Shown here in pieces: positions 7,556-17,260 of a stretch of 64,000 nt of DNA. Numbering within the stretch: position 1 is the first letter of the stretch; each line of letters starts with the position of its first letter. Origin of the DNA: Heyndrickxia sp050281185. GTDB taxonomy: Bacteria > Bacillota > Bacilli > Bacillales > Bacillaceae_C. The stretch is from NCBI RefSeq assembly GCF_050281185.1, contig NZ_JBNNWS010000011.1, forward strand, positions 1-64,000, given 5' to 3'. The notes below the pieces were generated by a model, which did not search any database, had not been told where the DNA came from, and saw nothing but the letters and a program-made list of their open reading frames with translations. The position numbers and the translations under genes are program-made.

Positions 7556-8914
7556 GTGGCTAGAATTTCATATGAAAATTTAACTGATAATTTTAAAGAA
7601 GTTCATCCAGGATTTACAAAACAGGAAGCAATCGAAGAATCAAATCGATGTCTTTATTGTTACGATGCCCCCTGTATACAGGCCTGTCCAACAGGTATTG
7701 ATATTCCAACGTTTATCAAAAAGATTTCTTCCGGTAATCTTAAAGGTTCAGCCAAGACAATTATGACGGCAAATCCAATCGGAGCAAGCTGTGCGCGTGT
7801 TTGTCCAACGGAGGAATTGTGTGAGGGTGCTTGTGTACTTAACCACTCGACTAAACCAATTATGATTGGAAATTTACAGCGCTATGCAACTGATTGGGCC
7901 ATTAAAAATGAACAGGTATTATTCAAGGCAGGTAAGAAAATCGGCAAGAAGGTAGCCATTGTTGGAGGAGGTCCAGCAGGATTGGCAGCTGCCAGGGAAC
8001 TTGGGCTTTTAGGATATGATGTCACTATTTTTGAAGCAGAGGAAAAAGCAGGAGGTTTAAACACTTACGGAATCGTTTCATTCCGACTTCCACAAGAAAT
8101 TTCATATTGGGAAGTTAATCAAGTTAAAAGCTTAGATGTGGAAATCAGAACAAATACACAAGTTGGTAAAGATATAACAGTACATGAGATTCTTGAAAAC
8201 TATGATTTTGTCTTGCTGGCAATAGGAATGTCTCATGTTCCTAATTTAGGTATTAGTGGTGAAGATTTAGAGGGAGTATATGATGCCATTGATTTTGTAA
8301 AAGCAACAAAAACAAAGCCAATTTCAAATAGTTTTCTAGGAAAAAGAGTAGTGGTTATAGGAGCTGGTAATACAGCGATTGATGGTGCTACTTGTTCCGT
8401 TCGACTAGGAGCAGAAAATGTGAAAATCCTATACAGACGCACATTCGACGAAATGACTGCGTATGAGTTTGAATATGAATTTGCGAAGCAGGATGGTGTT
8501 GAATTTAGATGGCTGACTGCACCTAAACGGATCATTGGAGATGAGCATGGACATGTAAAGAAAATTGAATGCATCAAAATGGAATTAGGAGAGCCTGGAG
8601 AGGATGGTCGCCGGCGTCCTTTACCGATTGAAGGATCAGAATTCATACTGGAAGTAGATGCAGTTATTAAAGCAATTGGTCAATCAAGATATATAGATCT
8701 CATTGAACAATTTGAATTAGAACATAATGGTGGAGTCGTAAAAATAGATCAAAACACATATCAAACTTCAAATGAAAAGGTGTTTGCATGTGGAGATGTG
8801 ATATTTGGAAAAGGACAAGGAGAAGCGATGGTAGTTTCCGCTGCACAGCAAGGAAAAGAGGCAGCTTATTCCATTCATCAATTATTGTCCAAGACTGTCA
8901 TAGAAACAGCATAG
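7556..8914 (+). CDS. preT: Dihydropyrimidine dehydrogenase, NAD(P)H/FAD subunit PreT
   Basis: Electron-input subunit of the NAD-dependent dihydropyrimidine dehydrogenase that reduces uracil and thymine. N-terminal Fe-S region: CLYCYDAPCIQACP (about 32-45) and CARVCPTEELCEGAC (about 81-95). FAD dinucleotide fold GGGPAGLAAARELG near 140, NAD(P)-binding GAGNTAIDGA near 268, and a C-terminal FAD contact GDVIFGKGQGEAMVV. At 452 residues it matches PreT-type (glutamate-synthase small-subunit-like) proteins. GTG start with AAGGAGG upstream. preA follows after 30 bases, as expected for a two-subunit enzyme. The glutamate synthase beta-subunit alternative is excluded by the neighbours. Confidence 0.92.
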   Translation: MARISYENLTDNFKEVHPGFTKQEAIEESNRCLYCYDAPCIQACPTGIDIPTFIKKISSGNLKGSAKTIMTANPIGASCARVCPTEELCEGACVLNHSTKPIMIGNLQRYATDWAIKNEQVLFKAGKKIGKKVAIVGGGPAGLAAARELGLLGYDVTIFEAEEKAGGLNTYGIVSFRLPQEISYWEVNQVKSLDVEIRTNTQVGKDITVHEILENYDFVLLAIGMSHVPNLGISGEDLEGVYDAIDFVKATKTKPISNSFLGKRVVVIGAGNTAIDGATCSVRLGAENVKILYRRTFDEMTAYEFEYEFAKQDGVEFRWLTAPKRIIGDEHGHVKKIECIKMELGEPGEDGRRRPLPIEGSEFILEVDAVIKAIGQSRYIDLIEQFELEHNGGVVKIDQNTYQTSNEKVFACGDVIFGKGQGEAMVVSAAQQGKEAAYSIHQLLSKTVIETA

Positions 8915-8944
8915 TCCAAATAGAAATACAAGGGAGGTAAGATA

Positions 8945-10231
8945 ATGGCAAATTTACGAATAAATTTAGCAGGAATTGAATCACCCAACCCATTTTGGTT
9001 AGCTTCCGCTCCTCCAACAAACTCAGGTTATCAAGTTCAACGTGCCTTTGAAGCTGGATGGGGCGGTGCAGTTTGGAAGACATTAGGAGACCCCATAATA
9101 AATGTATCATCAAGGTTTGCTGCAGTTAGCTTTAACGGCCAAAAAGTAGCAGGCTTTAATAATATTGAATTAATCACTGATCGACCTTTAGAAGTAAACT
9201 TAAAGGAAATATATGAAACAAAAAAACGTTTTCCTGATCATACAATCATTGCATCTTTAATGGTTGAACCAAAGCAGGAAAAATGGCATGAGATTGTAAA
9301 AAGAGTAGAGGATGTTGGGGTAGATGGATTAGAGCTTAACTTTGGCTGTCCACATGGGATGGCTGAAAGAGGAATGGGATCTGCTTCCGGGCAAGTGCCA
9401 GAATTGGTTAAAAAACAAACCTATTGGGTAAAAGAAGCGGCGAAAACCCCTGTAATCGTCAAGCTGACTCCAAATATAACAGATATTACGGTAACAGCTG
9501 AAGCAGCAGCAAATGGAGGCGCTGATGCGATCAGTATGATTAATACAATCAACAGTTTGGCCGGTGTGGATCTTGATTCTTGGAACACGATTCCACATGT
9601 GGCGGGGAAAGGTGCTCATGGTGGTTATTGCGGCCCTGCTGTTAAACCAATTGCGCTCAATATGGTTGGAGAATGTGCTCGAAATCCTCGAATTAATATT
9701 CCTATATCCGGAATAGGCGGAATCTCTAGCTGGCAGGATGCAGTTGAATTTATGTTGATGGGCGCAACAGGTGTACAGGTGTGCACTGCTGCGATGCACC
9801 ATGGTTTTAGAATCGTTGAGGATATGATTGAAGGATTAAATAATTACTTAGATGAAAAAGGTATCGACTCTGTTATGGATATAGTTGGAAAAACAGTTTC
9901 AAAATACTCTGATTGGGGTGATCTTGATCTAAACTACAAAATCGTTGCTAGAATTAATAATGATATTTGTATTAATTGCAATAAATGCCATATTGCATGT
10001 GAAGATACATCCCATCAATGTATTGATATGTTAAAGGATGGAAATGGAAATAGTATATTGAAAGTTAGAGAAGAGGACTGTGTTGGTTGTAATTTATGTT
10101 CGATCGTATGTCCAGTTGACGGCGCAATTGACATGGTTGAAATACCAAGTGAACTTCCACCGATGACATGGAATGATCGGCAAGCAGCTCTTGGTGCTAT
10201 GTCTTGTAGTGTTGATATCGTAAATAAATAA
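8945..10231 (+). CDS. preA: Dihydropyrimidine dehydrogenase catalytic subunit PreA
   Basis: FMN-dependent catalytic subunit, related to dihydroorotate dehydrogenase: INLAGIESPNPFWLASAPPT at the start, ELNFGCPHGMAERGMGS around 130-145 (substrate/FMN region with the catalytic-loop Cys seen in DPD enzymes), and IPISGIGGI for FMN phosphate. The C-terminus carries two [4Fe-4S] motifs, Cys342/345/348/352 and Cys379/382/385/389, which link it to PreT. 428 residues, full length. GGAGG with an ATG start. Reaction: uracil + NAD(P)H to 5,6-dihydrouracil. Confidence 0.93.
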   Translation: MANLRINLAGIESPNPFWLASAPPTNSGYQVQRAFEAGWGGAVWKTLGDPIINVSSRFAAVSFNGQKVAGFNNIELITDRPLEVNLKEIYETKKRFPDHTIIASLMVEPKQEKWHEIVKRVEDVGVDGLELNFGCPHGMAERGMGSASGQVPELVKKQTYWVKEAAKTPVIVKLTPNITDITVTAEAAANGGADAISMINTINSLAGVDLDSWNTIPHVAGKGAHGGYCGPAVKPIALNMVGECARNPRINIPISGIGGISSWQDAVEFMLMGATGVQVCTAAMHHGFRIVEDMIEGLNNYLDEKGIDSVMDIVGKTVSKYSDWGDLDLNYKIVARINNDICINCNKCHIACEDTSHQCIDMLKDGNGNSILKVREEDCVGCNLCSIVCPVDGAIDMVEIPSELPPMTWNDRQAALGAMSCSVDIVNK

Positions 10232-10271
10232 TTCAAATTTACTTGAATAAAAGATTGCGAGGGGGATAAGT

Positions 10272-11690
10272 ATGAAGAAAGTGATAAAAAATGGAACAAT
10301 TGTAACTGCTACAGATATTTATGATGCAGATGTATTAATTGAAAACGGTGTTATAAGTTTGATTGGAGAAAATCTTTCTACACAAGGGGCAGAAGTAGTT
10401 GATGCCAAAGGTTGTTATATATTCCCTGGCGGAATTGATCCACATACACATCTGGAAATGCCATTTGGCGGTACTGTTACAAAGGATGATTTTGAAACAG
10501 GAACAATAGCTGCTGCATTTGGAGGTACTACGACTGTAATTGATTTTTGCATAACAGAAAAAGGTGAACCTTTAAAAAACGCAATCGAAACTTGGCACGC
10601 GAAATCCAAAAATAAAGCAGTCATCGATTACGGTTTCCATCTTATGATAGGGGAGGTAAATGAGGCAGTATTAAATGAACTTCCTACTGTAATCGAAGAT
10701 GAAGGAATCACATCTTTTAAGGTTTTTATGGCTTATAAAAATGTATTTCAAGCAGATGATGAAACACTTTTCCGTACACTAATCGCGGCGAAAGATTTAG
10801 GTGCACTTGTTATGGTACATGCAGAAAACGGGGATGTCGTTGATTATCTAACTAAAAAAGCTTTAGAACAAGGGAATACTGATCCAATCTATCATGCTTT
10901 AACAAGACCACCAGAAATAGAAGGAGAAGCCACAGGTAGAGCAGCTACATTTACAGGATTAGCAAATTCTCAACTTTATGTGGTCCATGTCTCTTGTGCA
11001 GATGCGGTTAGAAAAATTGCTGAGGCAAGAGATAATGGTATTGATGTATGGGGAGAAACTTGCCCACAATATTTAGTGTTGGATCAAACGTATTTGGAAA
11101 GACCAAATTTCGAAGGTGCTAAATATGTATGGTCGCCGCCTTTACGTGAAAAATGGAACCAGGATGTTTTGTGGAATGCTTTAAAAACGGGGCAGCTTCA
11201 AACGATCGGTTCTGATCAATGCTCGTTTGATTTTAAAGGTCAAAAAGATCTTGGGAAAGATGATTTTTCTAAAATTCCAAACGGGGGCCCTATAATTGAG
11301 GATCGTATCAGTATCCTCTTCTCTGAAGGTGTTAAAAAAGGAAGAATCACCTTAAATCAGTTTGTTGATATTACATCAACAAGAAGTGCAAAATTATTCG
11401 GATTGTATCCTAAAAAGGGGACAATTGCTGTTGGCGTTGATGCTGATATCGTTATCTTTGATCCAACAGTAGACAGAACCATTTCTGCAGAAACACACCA
11501 TATGGCGGTAGACTATAATGCTTTTGAAGGTATGAAAGTTACTGGAGAACCTGTAACAGTATTATCTCGTGGAGAATTTGTTATTCGTGATAAAAAATTT
11601 GTAGGAAAAATTGGTGTTGGACAGTATTTGAAACGTGCAAAATATGGTGAAAGAAAACAAACTGAAGAAGACAACACATTAAAAATTTAA
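10272..11690 (+). CDS. hydA: Dihydropyrimidinase
   Basis: Cyclic amidohydrolase opening dihydrouracil/dihydrothymine to N-carbamoyl-beta-amino acids. Zinc ligands His58 and His60 (DPHTHLEMPFGG), carbamylated bridging Lys150 (TSFKVFMAYKN), further metal ligands in MVHAENGD and YVVHVSC, and SDQCSFDFKGQK at the active-site Asp. 472 residues, typical of bacterial D-hydantoinase/dihydropyrimidinase. It lies 40 bases after preA with GAGGGGG before ATG, so it is in the same transcript. Hydantoinase activity is common in this family, but the neighbours define the physiological substrate. Confidence 0.93.
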   Translation: MKKVIKNGTIVTATDIYDADVLIENGVISLIGENLSTQGAEVVDAKGCYIFPGGIDPHTHLEMPFGGTVTKDDFETGTIAAAFGGTTTVIDFCITEKGEPLKNAIETWHAKSKNKAVIDYGFHLMIGEVNEAVLNELPTVIEDEGITSFKVFMAYKNVFQADDETLFRTLIAAKDLGALVMVHAENGDVVDYLTKKALEQGNTDPIYHALTRPPEIEGEATGRAATFTGLANSQLYVVHVSCADAVRKIAEARDNGIDVWGETCPQYLVLDQTYLERPNFEGAKYVWSPPLREKWNQDVLWNALKTGQLQTIGSDQCSFDFKGQKDLGKDDFSKIPNGGPIIEDRISILFSEGVKKGRITLNQFVDITSTRSAKLFGLYPKKGTIAVGVDADIVIFDPTVDRTISAETHHMAVDYNAFEGMKVTGEPVTVLSRGEFVIRDKKFVGKIGVGQYLKRAKYGERKQTEEDNTLKI

Positions 11691-11852
11691 TTTTATCCCC
11701 TCAATTGATATGAGAAGAAGGGAGAGAGTTCATGCTAATGAATAACCCTTTCCCTTCCATCCTTACAGATTGAAATGTGTAAGTGAATCGATAAAATTAT
11801 GTGTTTATTTATCTGAATATTATGAATATATCATTCAGAATGGGGTGTTTTA

Positions 11853-13319
11853 ATGAATAGGAACGATGAATATTTGAAATCACCAGATTTATTACCAATT
11901 TCTCATAACCAAAGAAACATAGGAGTTAAAGGGTTTGCAGTTATCTGGGTGGGAATGGCAGTGGTATTGGCAGCTTTTGCTATAGGTGGGGCTGGTGTAC
12001 AAAGTTTACCTTTAGGTTGGGTGATCGTTGCAACACTCGTTGGATCCGTAGCAATTGGAATCTTCATGACTATAATAGGTGATATTGGAGTCGAACACGG
12101 GCTTTCGTTTCCAGTTTATATGAGAGCACCATTTGGAACAATTGGCACACATATCCCTTCCTTAGTGCGTGGTATAACCGCAGCTTGTTGGTTTGGAATC
12201 AATACTTATTTCGGCGCAACAGCCATGAATGGAATATTAAATTTACTTTTTGGATTTGATAATTGGTTCCTATGTTTCTTGTTATTTGCAGCAGTGCAAT
12301 TAATTAATACAGCTCTAGGGATAAAAGCTATCGAAAGATTTGCAGATTTGGCAGCACCAACGATTATTATAATTTCCGCATGGATGTACACCTCTCTCTC
12401 TGATAAAGCAATGGAGCAAGGTAGAGCCGTATGGTCATGGGTAGAAAATCCCGTTACGGGCGTTGCTGCAATAACAGCTTTCATGGTTGTGGTAATGAGT
12501 AATATGGGCTTCTGGGCAACATTGGCAGCTGATATGCCTTCTTTATCCAGATTTTTCAAGGCACCTAAAAATGAACGAAACTGGTTTAAACGAAATAAAT
12601 CCCAAATCGTAGGAAGTATCATCGTTATGCCTATAGTTAATACTTTTATGATCATTATTGGAGCAGTTTCTTATATTGCTGTTACTAATTATGATCCTGT
12701 TGTAGCACTTCAAGAGGCTGCCGGCGGTTTTGTTCTAGGTATATTATTATTAATGATCGTATTTGCCCAATGGTCTACTAATACATCAGCAAACGTTATT
12801 CCTGCAGCTACTGTATTCTCAAATGTTGGTGGTCCAAAGGTTCCTTTCTGGGCGGGTGTTATCATTGCAGGTATCGTGGGCATTATTGTTCAACCGTGGA
12901 GTTTATTTGACGTCATTATTCCAGCGTTACTCGTAATTGGTGGTATCCTGTCTGCAATTGTTGGAATTTTATTTACGGATTACTATGTCCTTCGAAAGAG
13001 ACGGGTGAATGTGCAAGACCTCTATGAAAAAGATGGGCAGTTTAAATATATGAATGGTTTTAATATAGCTGGAATGATTGCATGGGTTATTGGAGGATTT
13101 GCGGCCTATTGGTTATCCGCTTATTCTTTTATTGTAGGTTTTGTGGTAGGTGCTATTATTTACTATGTTCTAGCAAAATATTGGTGGTTCAAAAAATATA
13201 CTCAAGCAGAAATAGAGGATCCAAATGATGAAAAATATTTAGGAATCACCGTTGGGCGTGATTGGGAAATTGAAACTGTACAAGAATCGATAGTCGTTCA
13301 AGATGCTGTAAATCAATAA
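11853..13319 (+). CDS. NCS1-family nucleobase permease (uracil/hydantoin type)
   Basis: A 488-residue cation symporter of the NCS1 family with about 12 membrane spans. Characteristic early segments (SPDLLPISHNQRNIGVKGFAVIW motif region, then MAVVLAAFAIGG), GLSFPVYMRAPFGTIG and ACWFGINTYFGA match uracil, allantoin and hydantoin carriers. Position inside the catabolic operon indicates uptake of uracil, thymine or their dihydro derivatives. A 162-base gap to hydA contains no clear terminator, so read-through is likely, though a separate promoter is possible. Exact substrate is inferred only. Confidence 0.88.
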   Translation: MNRNDEYLKSPDLLPISHNQRNIGVKGFAVIWVGMAVVLAAFAIGGAGVQSLPLGWVIVATLVGSVAIGIFMTIIGDIGVEHGLSFPVYMRAPFGTIGTHIPSLVRGITAACWFGINTYFGATAMNGILNLLFGFDNWFLCFLLFAAVQLINTALGIKAIERFADLAAPTIIIISAWMYTSLSDKAMEQGRAVWSWVENPVTGVAAITAFMVVVMSNMGFWATLAADMPSLSRFFKAPKNERNWFKRNKSQIVGSIIVMPIVNTFMIIIGAVSYIAVTNYDPVVALQEAAGGFVLGILLLMIVFAQWSTNTSANVIPAATVFSNVGGPKVPFWAGVIIAGIVGIIVQPWSLFDVIIPALLVIGGILSAIVGILFTDYYVLRKRRVNVQDLYEKDGQFKYMNGFNIAGMIAWVIGGFAAYWLSAYSFIVGFVVGAIIYYVLAKYWWFKKYTQAEIEDPNDEKYLGITVGRDWEIETVQESIVVQDAVNQ

Positions 13320-13359
13320 ATAGAGGCAGATTTCCAAATGGAGGAGTGAGAAAAATAAA

Positions 13360-13569
13360 ATGTCCGAGTATCAACAGTTCTTACAAGAGCGAGACCGAAT
13401 CGACTACTTAGTAGAAAATGGATATAAAATCATAAATATTACTGAAAATTTGAGTGGTGCTTTTGTCCATTTTGAAAAAAGAATGGATTCGAATGTTGAA
13501 AATGAAACTTTACACATTCTAACTGCTGATGCACGTAAATATTTTTCAGTCATTTTAATGAACCAGTAA
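13360..13569 (+). CDS. Small unknown protein in the pyrimidine operon
   Basis: A 69-residue soluble protein beginning MSEYQQFLQERDRIDYLVENG. No cysteines and no known motif; about half the residues are charged or amidic. GGAGGAGTGAG lies at good distance and the gene follows the permease by 40 bases, before the operon's terminator, so it is almost certainly co-transcribed. Possible accessory or regulatory partner of the permease or enzymes; function unknown. Confidence 0.7.
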   Translation: MSEYQQFLQERDRIDYLVENGYKIINITENLSGAFVHFEKRMDSNVENETLHILTADARKYFSVILMNQ

Positions 13570-13679
13570 AAAGGAATATCGTAACAAATGAATTAGTGAA
13601 TAGACCGGAAAAGATGTAATGGTTTATTAGATGTAAGAGATTGGTTGAAATATTTGAAAGAAGATTTTAAAATGAAAAA

Positions 13680-13717
13680 GCCTGAACCCTTTGTATTATG
13701 GGGTTCAGACTTTTTTA
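13680..13717 (+). terminator. Terminator of the preTA-hydA-permease operon
   Basis: CCTGAACCC and GGGTTCAG form the stem and TTTTTT follows. Confidence 0.75.
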
Positions 13718-13912
13718 TATAGATGCTCATATCTTCACTAAAAGTCAGATTTCATAATGTTAAAATCGGCTTTTTCATGTAGTCCTTTACGAAATTTGTA
13801 ATTTTTTCGGTTTATTTGTTAGAATATTTTAATAATTATTTTCCGCAATCTCCTAGATTTCCTTTATAATAGTGTTAATGCTTATTAATTCAATTTTAGA
13901 GGTGGTTCGAAA

Positions 13913-15529
13913 TTGAAATCTTATATTACAGTAAAAGACATTTTACAAAGAAAGCATTTTGAAAGTATTGAAGTTTTAGCAGGGAAGGAAGGTTTAAACA
14001 ATGCTGTAAAATGGGTTCACGTAGTAGAAGTAACAAACATTCGTAATCTCTTAAATGGAAATGAATTAATTCTTTCAACAGGAGTAGCTTGGAAAGAAGA
14101 AAAGAAGCATTTCGTATCGATATTAGAGCAATTAATAGATTCTAACGCTGCTGGACTTTGCATTGAAATTGGTACATATACTTCCAAGATCCCGCAAGAA
14201 ATAATCAACATTGCCAATCAATTTCATTTTCCAATTGTCCTCTTTCATAAAGAAGTTCCATTTGTAGAAATAACTCAAGACATTCATGCACTCCTCATCA
14301 ATCGGCAATATCAAATCATTTCGGACTTAGAAAATTACTCTCAAACATTAAGCAAAAAACTGTTAACAATTGAACATTATATTGAAATCCTCAAATATAT
14401 CCATCATTTTTTACATGTACAAGTAATGATCATATTCAACACAAAAGAAGTGGAATGTATTCCTGAAATCTTTGAACCTGAACGGAAAACACTACTAAAT
14501 GCATTAATCGATTCTTCCTTAAAAACACAGTATTCAATTGCCAAAGTACCTATTCATTTATTAGGCGAAAATTATGCTGAACTAATAATTGCAACGAAAG
14601 AGAGAACACTGACTGAATTTGATCAACTAATTTTAGATCGAACAGCTACGGCACTTGCACAACTTCTTTTACGTGATCTCTACGTTGAAGAAAAAGGAAG
14701 GGTAGAAGAGGCAGAATGGCTTACTGGCTGGTTAGAAGGTGTCCATAGTGAGGAGACAATTATGGAATATTTGTCTTATCATTCCCCGACAATTAAACCA
14801 AAAGGTGCATTTGTATGTATATGTAATCTACATTCATTTGAAAAGTATTCTAAATTAGATTTAACGTATTATAAGTTGTTCTTTAGAACGATTTTTGAAC
14901 AACAAGGATTTAGACTCTTTACTATTGAAAAAAGAAATACCATCATTTTTATTATTCTTGATGAAAGAAATCCTAGCACCTGGAAAAAAAGAATGAAGGA
15001 AGGGATCTATCGATTAAAAAAAGCTGAATCACAAAAAGGGAATCAAAAATCGAAACAAATAATAGGTATCGGAAAATATGTGTCTGATCTAAAATGTATT
15101 TACAAAAGTTATCAAACCGCTTTAAAAACGATTCGGATTCAAGATAGACTTTCCGATCAATCTGAAAGTTATTTCTATGACGATCTCCATATTTTTCGTC
15201 TCATTTCTTTAGTCAATCGTCATTTAGATTTACATGAAATTGTCCTGGAGTACTTAGAACCTGTTATTCAATATGACAAAAAGTATAATGGAAAGTTAAT
15301 GGAAACTTTAAAGACGTATTTGTCTTGTAATGGTTCGAAGCAGGAAACAGCTAAGAAGCTATACATAGTAAGACAAACACTTTATCATCGCATACAAAAG
15401 CTCGAAAAATTACTGGGTGAGGATTTTATGATTCCTGAAAAAAGATTAGCAATTGAATTTATGGTATTATCCTATGAATTTTTAATTTCTTCCAAACAAA
15501 TGAAGGAGATGGGACTTGAAGCATATTAA
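13913..15529 (+). CDS. PucR-family transcriptional regulator
   Basis: 538 residues. N-terminal PucR domain (ITVKDILQRKHFESIEVLAG, with KWVHVVE and ELILSTG), a central GGDEF-like/CdaR region (KQIIGIGKYVSDLKCIYKSY, then QTALKTIRIQ) and C-terminal HTH_30: SKQETAKKLYIVRQTLYHRI followed by QKLEKLLG. PucR proteins activate purine or other nitrogen-catabolic genes in response to pathway metabolites. Its location between the two halves of the pyrimidine cluster makes it the obvious pathway regulator. TTG start with AGAGGTGG upstream; TATAAT at 13865-13870 is a probable -10. The inducer cannot be read from sequence. Confidence 0.88.
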   Translation: MKSYITVKDILQRKHFESIEVLAGKEGLNNAVKWVHVVEVTNIRNLLNGNELILSTGVAWKEEKKHFVSILEQLIDSNAAGLCIEIGTYTSKIPQEIINIANQFHFPIVLFHKEVPFVEITQDIHALLINRQYQIISDLENYSQTLSKKLLTIEHYIEILKYIHHFLHVQVMIIFNTKEVECIPEIFEPERKTLLNALIDSSLKTQYSIAKVPIHLLGENYAELIIATKERTLTEFDQLILDRTATALAQLLLRDLYVEEKGRVEEAEWLTGWLEGVHSEETIMEYLSYHSPTIKPKGAFVCICNLHSFEKYSKLDLTYYKLFFRTIFEQQGFRLFTIEKRNTIIFIILDERNPSTWKKRMKEGIYRLKKAESQKGNQKSKQIIGIGKYVSDLKCIYKSYQTALKTIRIQDRLSDQSESYFYDDLHIFRLISLVNRHLDLHEIVLEYLEPVIQYDKKYNGKLMETLKTYLSCNGSKQETAKKLYIVRQTLYHRIQKLEKLLGEDFMIPEKRLAIEFMVLSYEFLISSKQMKEMGLEAY

Positions 15530-15555
15530 CCTACTTTTAAATAGTAGGTTTTTTT
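15528..15555 (+). terminator. Terminator of the PucR gene
   Basis: AACCTACT pairs with AGTAGGTT, followed by five more T; the stem overlaps the stop codon. Confidence 0.75.
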
Positions 15556-15635
15556 GTTGCTAAATGAAAGATTTATGCTATTGGTACTTTCATAATGTGG
15601 AATAAAAACAAGCAGTTATTTTACACAATGTCTAA

Positions 15636-15649
15636 TGAAAGCACTTACA
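15636..15649 (+). promoter_or_regulatory. Candidate cre (CcpA) site before the semialdehyde dehydrogenase gene
   Basis: TGAAAGCACTTACA matches the cre consensus with one change (A for G in the central CG). It lies 69 bases before the start codon, and a second, better site precedes the first gene of the cluster, so joint catabolite control is plausible. Confidence 0.4.
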
Positions 15650-15717
15650 AAATAAGTGATAATTATGTATAAGAATTTTTTCAAAACTTAAAACCGTAAA
15701 GAGGAGGTTTCGTATTC

Positions 15718-17184
15718 ATGACATTAATCAAAAATGAAACAGTTGTATTAAAAAACTATATAAACGGGGAATGGGTAGACTCTTTAAGTTCGGAAACTCT
15801 AGAGGTACCTAATCCAGCGACTGGTGAAACATTAGTAAGAGTTCCAATTTCCTCAAAAGAAGATGTTGATCAGGCAGTAAAAGCCGCTAAGGAAACATTT
15901 TTGGATTGGAAAAATACTCCTGTTCCAAAACGTGCGAGAATATTATATAAATTCCATTATTTATTAACAGAAAATCATGAAAAACTGGCTCGATTAGTTG
16001 TACAAGAAAATGGAAAAGCGTTCAAAGAAGCATATGGTGAAGTCCAAAGAGGGATTGAGTGTGTTGAATTTGCAGCAGGAGCCCCTACCTTAATGATGGG
16101 GGAGAGTTTATCAAATATTGCAGAAGAAATAGATTCAGAAATGTTTCGTTTTCCACTGGGAGTTGTTGGCGGTATTACACCATTTAATTTTCCGATGATG
16201 GTTCCACTCTGGATGTTCCCATTAGCCATTGCCTGCGGAAATACATTTATATTAAAACCTTCTGAACGTACTCCAATTCTTGCAAATGAACTTGCTCGTT
16301 TGTTTACAGAAGCAGGGGCACCTAAAGGAGTATTAAATGTCGTACATGGTGCGCATGATGTAGTAAATGGTCTGCTTGATCATCAAGATGTTAAAGCGAT
16401 TTCGTTTGTTGGCTCTCAACCAGTGGCAAAATATGTGTACGAACGGTCAGCTGCGAATGGAAAACGTGTTCAAGCACTATCAGGTGCGAAAAATCATCAT
16501 ATCGTGATGCCGGATGCAGATATGGAAAAGGCCGTCACACATATTATCAGCTCCGCATACGGAAGTGCTGGTCAGCGCTGTATGGCTTGTAGTGCTGTTG
16601 TTGTCGTGGGCGATGGGGACGAATTTGTTGAAGCGTTAAAACAAAAGGCGGATGAAATCATTATTGGAAATGGACTAGATGAAGAAGTATTGCTTACTCC
16701 ACTAATAAGAGACTCACACCGTTCAAAAGCATTAGATTATATTCAAACAGGTTTAGCAGAAGGTGCATCCTTAATCCGCGACGGTCGAAAAGAAATGGAC
16801 GATATGAAGGAAGGGACATTCTTAGGACCAACCATTTTTGATCATGTAACACCTGATATGACAATTGTAAAGGAAGAAATCTTTGCTCCCGTTCTAAGCT
16901 TACTTCGTGCAAAGGATTTAGATGCGGGACTTGAGTACATTCGTAAATCTCGTTTTGGAAATGGTGCAACTATTTATACAAAAGATGCAAAGGCTGTTAG
17001 ACAGTTTAGAGAGGAAGCAGATGCAGGTATGCTGGGGATAAATGTTGGTGTACCAGCTACTATGGCCTTTTTCCCATTCTCCGGATGGAAGGATTCTTTT
17101 TACGGTGATCTTCATGTAAATGGAAAAGATGGGGTGAACTTTTATACTCGTAAAAAGATGATCACGTCAAGATTCGATTATTAA
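15718..17184 (+). CDS. mmsA: CoA-acylating (methyl)malonate-semialdehyde dehydrogenase
   Basis: NAD-dependent aldehyde dehydrogenase of the MmsA/IolA class: oxidises malonate semialdehyde to acetyl-CoA, or methylmalonate semialdehyde to propionyl-CoA, with loss of CO2. Seen: NPATGETLVRVP near the N-terminus, GGITPFNFPMMVPLWMFPLA (MmsA-type), the FVGSQPVAKYVY cofactor loop, and catalytic Cys288 in GSAGQRCMACS. The usual Glu of general ALDHs is replaced by the SGAKNHH segment typical of CoA-acylating members. 488 residues, complete. It is the final step for carbon from beta-alanine and thymine-derived 3-aminoisobutyrate. GAGGAGG then ATG. Confidence 0.92.
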   Translation: MTLIKNETVVLKNYINGEWVDSLSSETLEVPNPATGETLVRVPISSKEDVDQAVKAAKETFLDWKNTPVPKRARILYKFHYLLTENHEKLARLVVQENGKAFKEAYGEVQRGIECVEFAAGAPTLMMGESLSNIAEEIDSEMFRFPLGVVGGITPFNFPMMVPLWMFPLAIACGNTFILKPSERTPILANELARLFTEAGAPKGVLNVVHGAHDVVNGLLDHQDVKAISFVGSQPVAKYVYERSAANGKRVQALSGAKNHHIVMPDADMEKAVTHIISSAYGSAGQRCMACSAVVVVGDGDEFVEALKQKADEIIIGNGLDEEVLLTPLIRDSHRSKALDYIQTGLAEGASLIRDGRKEMDDMKEGTFLGPTIFDHVTPDMTIVKEEIFAPVLSLLRAKDLDAGLEYIRKSRFGNGATIYTKDAKAVRQFREEADAGMLGINVGVPATMAFFPFSGWKDSFYGDLHVNGKDGVNFYTRKKMITSRFDY

Positions 17185-17260
17185 AAATGTAGGCTTTATG
17201 AAAGAAAGTAATCATCAATAACTTTTAACAAAGCCAGATTGTAAAAAGGGAGTGATCGAA

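Noticed and set aside
6428..11853. Classical riboswitch in the leader or gaps of the catabolic genes
   Set aside because: No T-box, purine, TPP or SAM core sequence could be recognised.
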